From CAIQQQ01 sp037445025 (lineage in GTDB: Bacteria; Pseudomonadota; Alphaproteobacteria; Acetobacterales; Acetobacteraceae): 64,000 nucleotides of DNA. Below the pieces are notes generated by a model. It made no database searches. It saw nothing but the letters and a program-made list of their open reading frames with translations, and was not told where the DNA came from. The stretch is from the NCBI GenBank assembly GCA_037445025.1, contig JBBILI010000010.1, forward strand, positions 1-64,000, given 5' to 3'. Positions 50,927-59,023 of this stretch are shown here, one piece after another. Each line of letters starts with the position of its first letter. The stretch's first letter is position 1. The position numbers were made by a program, and so were the translations under genes.

Positions 50927-51411
50927 GCGGGGTTCAGCGCGGCGATGGCGGCACGGCAGCGGCAGCGCTGCCGGGGAGCCAGGCGATGCTGGATGCGGCC
51001 GAGCCGCTGGTCGGGGCGCATGCGCTGGTGCTGTGCCATGGCGGCCCGGCGGGGCTGGACGCGCTGTGCGGGCTGTTCGGACGTGGCTGCGGTGCGGCGG
51101 CCGAGCTGTCGCCGGACGGGGCGGTGCCGTCGGAGCCGGCCGAGATCGTGCTGGTGCCGGGTCTGCGCACGCTGAACGCCGCCAGCTGCGCCATTCTCGC
51201 GGCAAGGCGCTGCCTGCTGCCGTGTGGCCGGATCGTGCTGCAGGACTGCGCGGGCGGCCTGACCCGCGATGTGGTGCGCCTGCTGCGGGCGGCGGGGTTC
51301 ACCGCGATCCGGACGCGTGCGGGCCAGGACGGGACGATCATCTCCGCGGACTGGCCGATGTTCCGCCTGCACGGAACGGGGTTGCAGCGGGTGGAGATGG
51401 GCCATGCGTGA
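50923..51411 (+). CDS. hypothetical protein, degenerate methyltransferase-like
   Basis: A 162-aa product. The order of elements ALVLCHGGPAGLDALCGLFG, EIVLVPGLRTLNAASCAILA, CLLPCGRIVLQD and VVRLLRAAGFTAIRTRAGQ resembles the second half of a Rossmann methyltransferase, but no clear SAM-binding Gly motif (E/DxGxG) is present. It overlaps the preceding small gene by 4 bp and the dapA-like gene by 8 bp, implying translational coupling. Function unknown. Confidence 0.6.
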   Translation: MSGVQRGDGGTAAAALPGSQAMLDAAEPLVGAHALVLCHGGPAGLDALCGLFGRGCGAAAELSPDGAVPSEPAEIVLVPGLRTLNAASCAILAARRCLLPCGRIVLQDCAGGLTRDVVRLLRAAGFTAIRTRAGQDGTIISADWPMFRLHGTGLQRVEMGHA

Positions 51412-52349
51412 GAGCCGGATGCCGCGGCCCGGCGGCTGCATCACCGCCCTGGCCGCGCCGTTTCGCGATGGGCGGATCGACGAGCCGGCGATGACGCTGA
51501 TGATCGAACGGCAGATCAGCCGGGGGAGTTCGGCGCTGGTCGTGTCCGGCAGCACCGGCGAGGCGGCGATGCTGTCGCTGTCGGAGCATGCCAGGCTGGT
51601 GAAGCTGGTGGCGGCGGTTGCGGGCGGGCGGGTGCCGGTGATCGCGGGGTGCACCGCTTCGGCGACCGATGTCGCCTGCGGCCTGGCCATGGCTGCGTCA
51701 CGCGCGGGGGCGGATGCGCTGCTGCTGGCGGCGCCGCCCTATGTGAAGCCGACGCAGGCCGGCATCGCGTGCCATGTCCGCACCGTGGCGTGGGCCGCCG
51801 ATCTGCCGGTGGTGCTGTATGACGTGCCGTCGCGCGTGGGTGTGGCGCTGGCGGATGAGACGGTGGCGACGCTGTTCGCCCAGGGCCATGTGATGGCGCT
51901 GAAGGATGCGACCGGCGACCTGAACACGGCCGGCCCGGCTGCGCGCGCTGTGCGGCCCGGGGCTGGACCAGCTGACCGGCGAGGACGCGCTGGCACTGGC
52001 CTATCGCGCCATGGGGGGCGATGGCTGCATCTCGGTGACGGCCAATGTCGCACCTGCGCTGTGTGCGCAGCTGCACCAGGGCTGGGCGGCGGGCGACGTG
52101 GCGCGGGTGGCCGATCTGCGGGCGTTGCTGGCGCCGTTGCACGCGGCGCTGTTCCTGGAGGGCAATCCGATCCCGCTCAAGGCCGCGCTGGCCATGATCG
52201 GGCTGTGCGGCGAGACCGTGCGTGCGCCGCTTACCCCGGCGAGCGAGGCGACACGGGCTGCGCTCGGCATCGCCCTGGCGGCGGTGATGCCGGTTGAGGA
52301 CGAGGTGGCCCGGGCGCGGTTGGCACCGCAGCTCCGGCTGGTCGGATGA
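51404..52349 (+). pseudogene. dihydrodipicolinate synthase/N-acetylneuraminate lyase family gene with +1 frameshift
   Basis: The conserved DHDPS pattern is split over two frames. The first part (51404 to about 51932) reads MPRPGGCITALAAPF, SGSTGEAAML (phosphate/pyruvate-binding GTTGE-like), LYDVPSRVG (active-site Tyr) and MALKDATGDL (Schiff-base Lys). After ACGGCCGGCC the frame must shift by one to continue as ARLRALCGPGLDQLTGED, then MGGDGCISVTANVAP and EGNPIPLKAALAMIG to the stop at 52349. Dropping one G near 51932 restores a 314-aa product, slightly longer than usual DapA (about 290). Every catalytic residue is present, so this is either a recent inactivation, a sequencing error or a programmed shift. 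Confidence 0.8.
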
Positions 52350-52489
52350 GGGCCGCCATGCGGGTTCTGACGATCGTGATGATCAGCACCTCCGTGCTGG
52401 TCGGTGCGGCGCTGGTGCGCGGCGTGACCTACACGCTCACCCATGCGGCGGGGGTGGCGGCGCCGGCGGATCAGTTCGCGGCGAGATAG
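52346..52489 (+). CDS. 47-aa hypothetical protein, single membrane helix
   Basis: A short frame starting in the stop of the dapA-like gene (ATGA). It reads MRAAMRVLTIVMISTSVLVG followed by a short tail. One probable membrane helix or signal-like segment is visible. Its end overlaps the 3' end of the convergent aminotransferase gene by 19 bp, which weakens the call. ATG 52358 is an alternative start. Confidence 0.35.
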   Translation: MRAAMRVLTIVMISTSVLVGAALVRGVTYTLTHAAGVAAPADQFAAR

Positions 52490-53655
52490 TCCAGCGCCGC
52501 CTGGGCGCCGCCGGATCGGTGCGGGACCTGGGCCGCGCGCAGGCCCATCTCGACACCTGAGAGCGTGCCCATCAGCTGCAGGTCCGAGAAGTCACCGAGA
52601 TGGCCGATGCGGAAGACGCGGTCCTTCAACGGGCCGAGGCCGTTGCCGAGGCTCATGTTGAAACGCTCGAGGATGGAGGCGCGCAGGGCGTCAGCACTGT
52701 GGCCTTCGGGCATGCGCACGGCGGTGAGGGAGGAGGAATAGTGGCGCGGGTCGGCGCATTGGGTTTCCAGGCCCCAGGCGGCGACGGCCTGGCGGGTGGC
52801 TTCGGCGTGGCGGTCGTGCCGGGCGAAGACGTGGGTGAGGCCTTCCTCGAGCAGCATGTTCACCGCCGTGTCGAGCCCGTAGAGCAGGTTGGTGGCGGGG
52901 GTGTAGGGGAAGTAGCCGCCTTCGTTGGCCGCGATCATGGGCGCCCAGTCCCAGTAGCTGCGGGTGAGGCGGGCGGTTCTGCTGGCTTCGAGCGCCTTGG
53001 GGCTGATGGCGTTGAAGGACAGGCCGGGGGGGAGCATGAGGCCCTTCTGGGAGCCGGCGATGGTGACGTCGACACCCCATGCGTCGTGCCGGTAGTCGAT
53101 GCTGCCGAGGGAGGAGATGGTGTCGACCATCAGCAGGGCGGGGTGTCTGGCGGCGTCGATGGCGGCGCGGACCTCGTCGATGCGGCTGGTGCTGCCGGTG
53201 GAGGTCTCGTTGTGGACGACGCAGACGGCCTTGATGCGGTGGGCGGTGTCGGCGGTGAGGGCGGCTTGGATGGCGGCGACGTCGGCGCCGCGGCGCCAGT
53301 CGGTGTCGATGAATTCGGGGACGATGCCGAGGCGTTCGGCCATCTCGCGCCACAGCGAGGCGAACCAGCCGGTGCGGCACATCAGCACGGTGTCGCCGGG
53401 GGAGAGGGTGTTGACGAGGGCGGCTTCCCAGGCGCCGGTGCCCGACGCCGGGTAGATCACGACCGGGCCCTGGGTCTGGAACACCTGTTTGAGATTGCCG
53501 AGGATCTGACGGCCCATGGCGCCGAAATCGGGGCCGCGATGGTCCATGGTGGGGTTGTCCATGGCGCGCAGCACCCGGTCCGGCACGTTGGTCGGGCCGG
53601 GGATCTGCAGGAAATGCCGGCCGGCACGGTGGGCGTTCTGGGTGAAATAGGCCAT
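52471..53655 (-). CDS. class V aminotransferase, serine-glyoxylate / alanine-glyoxylate type
   Basis: A 394-aa PLP enzyme. Lys204 (GSQKGLML) is the Schiff-base lysine and Asp178 (MVDTISSLG) binds the pyridine nitrogen. PGPTNVP, SGTGAWEA and FRIGHLGDF match serine-glyoxylate aminotransferases (SgaA), which convert serine plus glyoxylate to hydroxypyruvate plus glycine. GGGAGA lies 8 bp before ATG 53655. It is divergent from the YdiJ-like dehydrogenase gene and is a paralogue of the gene at 61247-62428. Confidence 0.9.
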   Translation of the reverse strand: MAYFTQNAHRAGRHFLQIPGPTNVPDRVLRAMDNPTMDHRGPDFGAMGRQILGNLKQVFQTQGPVVIYPASGTGAWEAALVNTLSPGDTVLMCRTGWFASLWREMAERLGIVPEFIDTDWRRGADVAAIQAALTADTAHRIKAVCVVHNETSTGSTSRIDEVRAAIDAARHPALLMVDTISSLGSIDYRHDAWGVDVTIAGSQKGLMLPPGLSFNAISPKALEASRTARLTRSYWDWAPMIAANEGGYFPYTPATNLLYGLDTAVNMLLEEGLTHVFARHDRHAEATRQAVAAWGLETQCADPRHYSSSLTAVRMPEGHSADALRASILERFNMSLGNGLGPLKDRVFRIGHLGDFSDLQLMGTLSGVEMGLRAAQVPHRSGGAQAALDYLAAN

Positions 53656-53792
53656 GTGGTGGGTCTCCCTTGCTTCCTGCATGCCGCAGTTTCAGGCGAT
53701 CGGCCAATGAATAGGGCTTGTTGGATCAAGAACCATAATCAATCTGACAGGCAGGCCTGCCGGCCCTAATCTCGGCGCCGGGAGATCCTGTC

Positions 53793-56633
53793 ATGACCGT
53801 CCATTCCGATATCGCCGCGTCTGCCCTGGGGCTGCGTCTGCGGAAAGAAATCCGCGGCGACGTGCTGTTCAGCCCGGCCGATCGGGGCCGCTATGCGACG
53901 GATGCCTCGATCTACCAGATGATGCCGGTCGGCGTGATCGTGCCCGAGCGCATCGAGGATGTGGTCGCCGCGCTGGCGATTGCGCGTGAGGCCGGCATTC
54001 CCGTGCTGCCGCGCGGGGGCGGCACCAGCCAGTGCGGCCAGACGGTGAATCGGGCGCTGGTGATCGACTGCACCAAGCATCTGCGCCGGCTGGTGCAAAT
54101 TGACGCCGCTGCCAGCCGCGCGGTGGTGGAGCCGGGGCTGGTGCTGGGCCATCTCAACACTGCGCTGAAGCCGCACGGGCTGTTCTTCCCGGTCGATCCC
54201 TCGACCCACAGCCGCTGCACCATCGGCGGCATGACGGCCAACAATTCCTGCGGCTCGAAATCAATCCGCTACGGGCTGATGGCCGACAACGTCACCGCGA
54301 TCGACGCGCTGCTGGCCGATGGCAGCCGGCATCGCTTCGGCGAAGGGGCCAACGAGCCGGCCGAGCTGATCGCGCGGCTGCGCGCGCTGGGCCACCAGGA
54401 GGCGGCCGAGATCGCGGCGCGCTTTCCCAGGCAGCTTCGCCGGGTCGGCGGCTATAACCTCGAAGCGCTGACAGGCCCCAACCTCGCCCGCCTGCTGGTG
54501 GGATCTGAAGGCACGCTGGCGTTTTCGGCCGCTGTCGAGCTCAAGCTGCACCCGATAAAGCCGCGGAAAATGCTGGGCATCTGCCAGTTCCCGACGTTCC
54601 GTGCCGCCATGGCCGCGTCTCAGCACCTCGTCACGCTGGATCCGGAAGCCGTCGAACTGGTCGATCGCACCATGATCGATCTTGGCCGGGCCATTCCGAT
54701 CTACCGCGCCGCGATCGACCGCATGGTGAAAGGCGATCCGGACAGCCTGCTGATCGTCGAGTTCCACGGTCATAGCGATGCGCCGCTGCTGGCCAAGCTC
54801 GACGAGCTCGACACGATGATGGGCGATCTCGGCTACGCCCACGCCGTCGTGCGGGCCACCGACCCGGGCTTTCAGGCGCAGATTGCCGAAGTACGCGAAG
54901 CCGGGCTCAACATCATGATGTCCATGAAGGGCGACGGCAAACCGGTCTCGTTCATCGAGGACTGCGCCGTGCCACTCGAAGACCTGGCCGACTACACCGA
55001 ACGCCTCAACGACGTGTTCGAGAAACACAATACAAAAGGCACCTGGTACGCGCACGCCTCGGTCGGGTGCCTCCATGTCCGGCCCGTGTTGAACATGAAG
55101 AACCCCGCCGATGTCGCCACCATGCGCGCGGTGGCCGAGGAATGCTTCGCGCTCGTGCGCGAATATAAAGGCAGCCATTCCGGCGAGCACGGCGACGGCA
55201 TCGTGCGCAGCGAGTTCCATGAGAGCATGTTCGGGCCGCGTATCGTTCGCACCTTCGAGGCGGTGAAGGACGCGTTCGACCCGGACGGGCTGCTGAACCC
55301 CAACCGCATCGTTCACCCCCCGCGCATGGATGACCGCGACCTGTTCCGCTACCCCCCCGGCTACGCGGCGCTGCCGATGTCGCCGGTGCTGGACTGGTCG
55401 GCTCACCCCTCGGGCCTGCTCGGCGCCGTGGAGATGTGCAACAACAACGGGACATGCCGCAGCTTCGACGCCGGGGTGATGTGCCCGAGCTACCGCGTCA
55501 CCCGCGACGAGGCCCACCTCACACGCGGGCGCGCCAACACGCTGCGCCTCGCCCTCTCCGGTCAGATCGGCACCGAAGGGCTGGCCGATCCGGCGCTGGA
55601 GGAGAGCATGAAGCTCTGCGTCTCCTGCAAGGCCTGCCGGCGTGAGTGCCCGACCGGCGTGGACATGGCCCGCATGAAGATCGAGGTGCTGGCCGCCCGC
55701 ACCCGCCTGCGCGGGCTGCGCCTGCGCGAGCGGCTGGTCGCGGAACTGCCGCGCTACGCCGGCCTTGCCTCGCGCTTTGCCACGCTCGCCAATCTGCGCA
55801 ACCGCTCCAGGATCGCCCGCCGCCTCGGCGAACGCATCGGCCTCGCGGCCGACCGGCCTTTGCCGGCGTTCCGCACGGACAGCTTCCAGGACAGCGAAGC
55901 CGGCCAGGCCCAGGGCGACCGCGACGTCATCCTGTTCGCCGACACGTTCAACCGCCATTTCGAGCCGGAAAACCTCCGTGCCGCCCTGCGGGTGCTGCGC
56001 GCCGCCGGCTACAACCCGATCCTGCCGAGAACCCCCGGCCGGCCGCTCTGCTGCGGCCGCACCTATCTGGCCGCCGGCCAGATCGATCGCGCCCGCGCGG
56101 AACTGACCCGTCTGCGCACCGCCTTCGCCGGTGATCTTCCGGTGATCGGCCTGGAGCCGTCCTGCCTGCTCACCCTGCGCGACGAGCTGGAATCCCTGCT
56201 TCCCGGCGCCGAATCACAGGCTCTCGCCAGCCGCGCCGTGCTGCTCGGCGAGTTCCTCGCCCGCGAGAAGCCGGCCCTGGCGCTCGGCGCCATGCCGGCC
56301 ACGGCGCATGTGCATGGCCATTGCCACCAGAAGAGCTTCAACGCCTTCACGCCGGCGCTCGACAGCCTCAGGCAGATCCCGGAACTGCTGGTCCGCCCGA
56401 TCCAGTCGAGCTGCTGCGGCATGGCGGGCAGCTTCGGCTACCAGAGCGAAACCCAGACGGAATCCCGCGCCATGGCGGAGGCCGGCCTGCTGCCGGCGGT
56501 GCGGGCGGCGCACGCCAGCGATGTGATCGTGGCGGATGGAACGTCCTGCCGTCACCAGATCCGCGATCTCGGCGGGCGGGAGGCGGTGCACTCGGTGATC
56601 TTGTTGGATCAGGCAATAAGGGCGAAGAAATAG
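53793..56633 (+). CDS. FAD-linked oxidase / Fe-S dehydrogenase, YdiJ-like
   Basis: A 946-aa fusion. The N-terminal FAD-binding PCMH domain has PRGGGTSQCGQ (about 83-93) and GGMTANNSCGSKS. The FAD-oxidase C-terminal domain has EHGDGIVRSEF. Then come ferredoxin-like cysteines: CNNNGTCRSF...MCPSY (about 548-564) and CVSCKACRRECPTG (about 609-622). Two CCG domains follow with LCCGRTYLAAG (about 752) and SSCCGMAGSFGY (about 873). Relatives oxidise D-2-hydroxy acids (D-lactate, glycolate, D-2-hydroxyglutarate) and pass electrons to quinone. Next to a serine-glyoxylate aminotransferase, glycolate or hydroxypyruvate-derived D-hydroxyacids are plausible substrates. The gene ends at a two-hairpin terminator. 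Confidence 0.9.
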   Translation: MTVHSDIAASALGLRLRKEIRGDVLFSPADRGRYATDASIYQMMPVGVIVPERIEDVVAALAIAREAGIPVLPRGGGTSQCGQTVNRALVIDCTKHLRRLVQIDAAASRAVVEPGLVLGHLNTALKPHGLFFPVDPSTHSRCTIGGMTANNSCGSKSIRYGLMADNVTAIDALLADGSRHRFGEGANEPAELIARLRALGHQEAAEIAARFPRQLRRVGGYNLEALTGPNLARLLVGSEGTLAFSAAVELKLHPIKPRKMLGICQFPTFRAAMAASQHLVTLDPEAVELVDRTMIDLGRAIPIYRAAIDRMVKGDPDSLLIVEFHGHSDAPLLAKLDELDTMMGDLGYAHAVVRATDPGFQAQIAEVREAGLNIMMSMKGDGKPVSFIEDCAVPLEDLADYTERLNDVFEKHNTKGTWYAHASVGCLHVRPVLNMKNPADVATMRAVAEECFALVREYKGSHSGEHGDGIVRSEFHESMFGPRIVRTFEAVKDAFDPDGLLNPNRIVHPPRMDDRDLFRYPPGYAALPMSPVLDWSAHPSGLLGAVEMCNNNGTCRSFDAGVMCPSYRVTRDEAHLTRGRANTLRLALSGQIGTEGLADPALEESMKLCVSCKACRRECPTGVDMARMKIEVLAARTRLRGLRLRERLVAELPRYAGLASRFATLANLRNRSRIARRLGERIGLAADRPLPAFRTDSFQDSEAGQAQGDRDVILFADTFNRHFEPENLRAALRVLRAAGYNPILPRTPGRPLCCGRTYLAAGQIDRARAELTRLRTAFAGDLPVIGLEPSCLLTLRDELESLLPGAESQALASRAVLLGEFLAREKPALALGAMPATAHVHGHCHQKSFNAFTPALDSLRQIPELLVRPIQSSCCGMAGSFGYQSETQTESRAMAEAGLLPAVRAAHASDVIVADGTSCRHQIRDLGGREAVHSVILLDQAIRAKK

Positions 56634-56635
56634 AC

Positions 56636-56748
56636 GTTCTTTTTTGAAAAAAAGAACCAAAAAGCTTTCCCTCGGCTGGCGCCCTCCTCCAGAGAGAGGT
56701 CTGCTCAAACGTTGAAAAGTCTTTTGCTTCTTTTCTTCAGAAAAGAAG
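56636..56748. terminator. bidirectional two-hairpin terminator repeat (family T)
   Basis: Hairpin B (56636-56657) and hairpin A (56727-56748), perfect 10-bp stems, with a spacer (GGCTGGCGCCCTCCTCC and flanks) that closely matches, in reverse complement, the copy at 21802-21913. It starts 3 bp after the YdiJ-like stop and ends 13 bp before the stop of the convergent hypothetical gene. Confidence 0.75.
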
Positions 56749-56760
56749 GTCTTGATGCCT

Positions 56761-57093
56761 TCAATTTGCAGCGTCGCTGTGGTGCCGCAAGTGCCAAAGC
56801 CGCTCATGCGCCGCCACTAGGCTTTCCATGCTGCGGCGGCGATTGGTGTCCGGATTCAACGGCCGCCGCTTCAACAAGGTTTCCAGCACCTGCAGAAGCT
56901 GCTCGGCAATCTCATAATCCGCCTGATCACAGGCATGATGAAACGCGATCAGAATCTTGTCCGACAGCCGCCGCGTGTACCGCGGCGCACCGCTTCCGGC
57001 ATCACGCGGCCCATCCCCCTCGCCGCGGACCGCTGGCTCCTGCGAAAACACCGACGGAGACTGCAAGGTTCCAAGGAACGGTGTGTCACTCAT
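56761..57093 (-). CDS. conserved hypothetical protein
   Basis: A 110-aa product. The first 35 residues are Pro/Gly-rich and probably disordered; residues 38-105 (LSDKILIAFHHACDQADYEIAEQLLQVLETLL and ESLVAAHERLWHLRH) form a helical, TPR-like domain that I recall as conserved in Alphaproteobacteria. Function unknown. ATG 57093 overlaps the TGA of the Sco1-like gene (ATGA), so the two are coupled. Confidence 0.75.
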   Translation of the reverse strand: MSDTPFLGTLQSPSVFSQEPAVRGEGDGPRDAGSGAPRYTRRLSDKILIAFHHACDQADYEIAEQLLQVLETLLKRRPLNPDTNRRRSMESLVAAHERLWHLRHHSDAAN

Positions 57094-57710
57094 GACGCAT
57101 TCATCCTCTCCCTGATCCCATCGGCGATCTGCGCGCCGTCCATGCCCGGCTTGAACAACGCCCGCAGCCGACCGTCTGGACCCATCAGGTAGAGAAAGGA
57201 TGAATGGTCCATCAGATAGTCCCCGCCAGCCTTGGGGGTCACCTTGGCGTAATACACGCGATAGGCCTTGGCCACCGCCGCGATCTCGTCCGGCGTCCCG
57301 GTGAGGCCGATCAGCCGATCATCGAACAGCTTCACATACGCGCCCATGGTCGCGCGCGTGTCCCGTTCCGGGTCGATGGTGATGAAGATCGGCGCCACCT
57401 GGCTCGCCAGCGGCCCGAGCTTGTCGAGCCCCGCAGCCACCGCCTGCAATTCAGTGGGACACACATCGGGGCAGTAAGTGTAGCCGAAATACACCAGCAT
57501 CCATTTGCCGCGATAGCTCGCATCCGTCACGGTCTTGCCGGTGCTGTCGGTCAGCTGGAACGGCCCACCGACCTGGATGCCGCCCGGCAGCCCCGCCACC
57601 TCGCCAGCCCCGCCATGGCCACCCACAAGGCCCAGCCACAGAGCCCCCCAGGCCCCGATGACGGCAACAATCAGCACCACGGCAGTCCAACGGACAAGGC
57701 GCAGAATCAC
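57090..57710 (-). CDS. Sco1/SenC/PrrC copper chaperone for cytochrome oxidase
   Basis: A 206-aa membrane-anchored thioredoxin-fold protein. A single N-terminal helix (about 8-28) anchors it, and the periplasmic domain has the copper-binding Cys80 and Cys84 (TYCPDVCPTE) and His169 (LMDHSSFLYL). Sco proteins deliver copper to the CuA centre of cytochrome c oxidase or reduce it. The start is set at GTG 57710, giving the normal size; the frame is open up to 57830 and TTG 57722-region starts are possible. It is the upstream partner of the small hypothetical gene. Confidence 0.88.
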   Translation of the reverse strand: MILRLVRWTAVVLIVAVIGAWGALWLGLVGGHGGAGEVAGLPGGIQVGGPFQLTDSTGKTVTDASYRGKWMLVYFGYTYCPDVCPTELQAVAAGLDKLGPLASQVAPIFITIDPERDTRATMGAYVKLFDDRLIGLTGTPDEIAAVAKAYRVYYAKVTPKAGGDYLMDHSSFLYLMGPDGRLRALFKPGMDGAQIADGIRERMNAS

Positions 57711-57892
57711 AGAACGACTCAACCCGGCACTCCCAAGCTTCCCCGAAAGACGCGGCCGTCCGCATCGCGGTTCCGTGCCGACATACGCGAAAAATGAGAC
57801 TCTTGGTATCGTGTTCTGCGAAGCGATCATACGCGGTCACGCCGGCGTTACGTCCCGGGCAGACCGCGCAGGTCCACCCGGGGCGTTTGAGC

Positions 57893-58945
57893 TCAGCTTG
57901 CCGTCAGGATCTCGCCTTCCGGCTGGGCGGAGGCAAACGTGCTGTCGGCGAACGCCTCTTCCCACGTCCCCTTGGTCGAGGCACGGGAATACTCGGTCGA
58001 ACGGTTCTCAAAGAAGTTGGCATGCTCGACGGCATTGAGCATGTCATCCAGCCACGGCAACGGGTTGCGGTCGATATGAAACAGCGGGTTCAGCCCCAGC
58101 TGCGTCAGCCGCCGATCGGCGATGTAGCGGATATACTGCTTCACCTGCGGCGCATCGAGCCCCTCAACCCCGCCCATCTCGAAGGCGAGATCGATGAACG
58201 CATCCTCATGGTCCACAATGGTCGCACACGCGATATACAGCTCGCGCCGCAGATCATCCGTCCAGATCTCCGGATTCTCCTGCACAAACGTGCGGAACAG
58301 GCGAATGGCCGACAGGCAGTGCAGCGTCTCGTCACGCACCGACCAGGACACAATTTGCCCCATGCCCTTCATTTTCCCGAAACGCGGGAAATTCAGCAGA
58401 ATGGCAAAAGACGCAAACAGCTGCAGCCCCTCGGTGAACGCCCCGAACGCCGCCAAGGTCTTGGCGATCTCGTGCTTGCTGTCGGCCTTGAAAGTCTGCA
58501 TGTAGTCGAATTTGTCCTTCATCTCCTTGTATTTGAGGAAGGCCGTGTATTCGAGCTCGGGCATGCCGATGGTGTCGAGCAGATGCGAGTAGGCGGCGAT
58601 GTGGATGGTTTCGGAGTTGGAGAAGGCCGAGAGCATCATCAGCACTTCGGTCGGTTTGAAGACCCGGCTGTAATGCTTCATGTAACAGTTGTTCACCTCC
58701 ACATCCGCCTGGGTGAAGAAGCGGAAGATCTGGGTGAGCAGGTTGCGCTCGCCATCGGTGAGGTTGCGGTGCCAGTCCTTCACATCGTCGGCCAGCGGCA
58801 CTTCTTCCGGCAGCCAGTGGACACGCTGTTGCGTCAGCCAAGCTTCGTAGGCCCAGGGGTAGCGAAACGGCTTGTAGACCGGGTTTTCGGTAAGGAGGTC
58901 GAAACGCACGGGCGTTTCATCTGGCGAGGGCTGGAAGCCGTCCAT
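57893..58945 (-). CDS. nrdB: class Ia ribonucleotide reductase beta subunit
   Basis: A 350-aa di-iron/tyrosyl radical protein. Iron ligands and the radical Tyr are visible: Asp81 (TQADVEV), Glu112 and His115 (SETIH), and Tyr119, equivalent to Tyr122 of E. coli. The second half supplies EGLQLFASF and the DETLH ligands. With NrdA it reduces ribonucleoside diphosphates to deoxyribonucleotides. It is separated from nrdA by 78 bp containing two GC-rich hairpins, and ATG 58945 follows those hairpins. Confidence 0.96.
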   Translation of the reverse strand: MDGFQPSPDETPVRFDLLTENPVYKPFRYPWAYEAWLTQQRVHWLPEEVPLADDVKDWHRNLTDGERNLLTQIFRFFTQADVEVNNCYMKHYSRVFKPTEVLMMLSAFSNSETIHIAAYSHLLDTIGMPELEYTAFLKYKEMKDKFDYMQTFKADSKHEIAKTLAAFGAFTEGLQLFASFAILLNFPRFGKMKGMGQIVSWSVRDETLHCLSAIRLFRTFVQENPEIWTDDLRRELYIACATIVDHEDAFIDLAFEMGGVEGLDAPQVKQYIRYIADRRLTQLGLNPLFHIDRNPLPWLDDMLNAVEHANFFENRSTEYSRASTKGTWEEAFADSTFASAQPEGEILTAS

Positions 58946-58969
58946 GGTGGGTATCCTAAAGAGTGGTGT

Positions 58970-59013
58970 CCAGAGGCTCCGCCTCTGGTGGGGTCCAGGG
59001 GCGAGGCCCCTGG
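58970..59013. repeat. two tandem GC-rich hairpins between nrdA and nrdB
   Basis: CCAGAGGC/GCCTCTGG with a TCC loop (58970-58988) and CCAGGGGC/GCCCCTGG with a GAG loop (58995-59013), both perfect 8-bp stems. There is no U-tract on either strand, so they look more like RNA-stability or attenuation elements, or a dispersed repeat, than a terminator. Confidence 0.65.
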
Positions 59014-59023
59014 GATCACGTGC

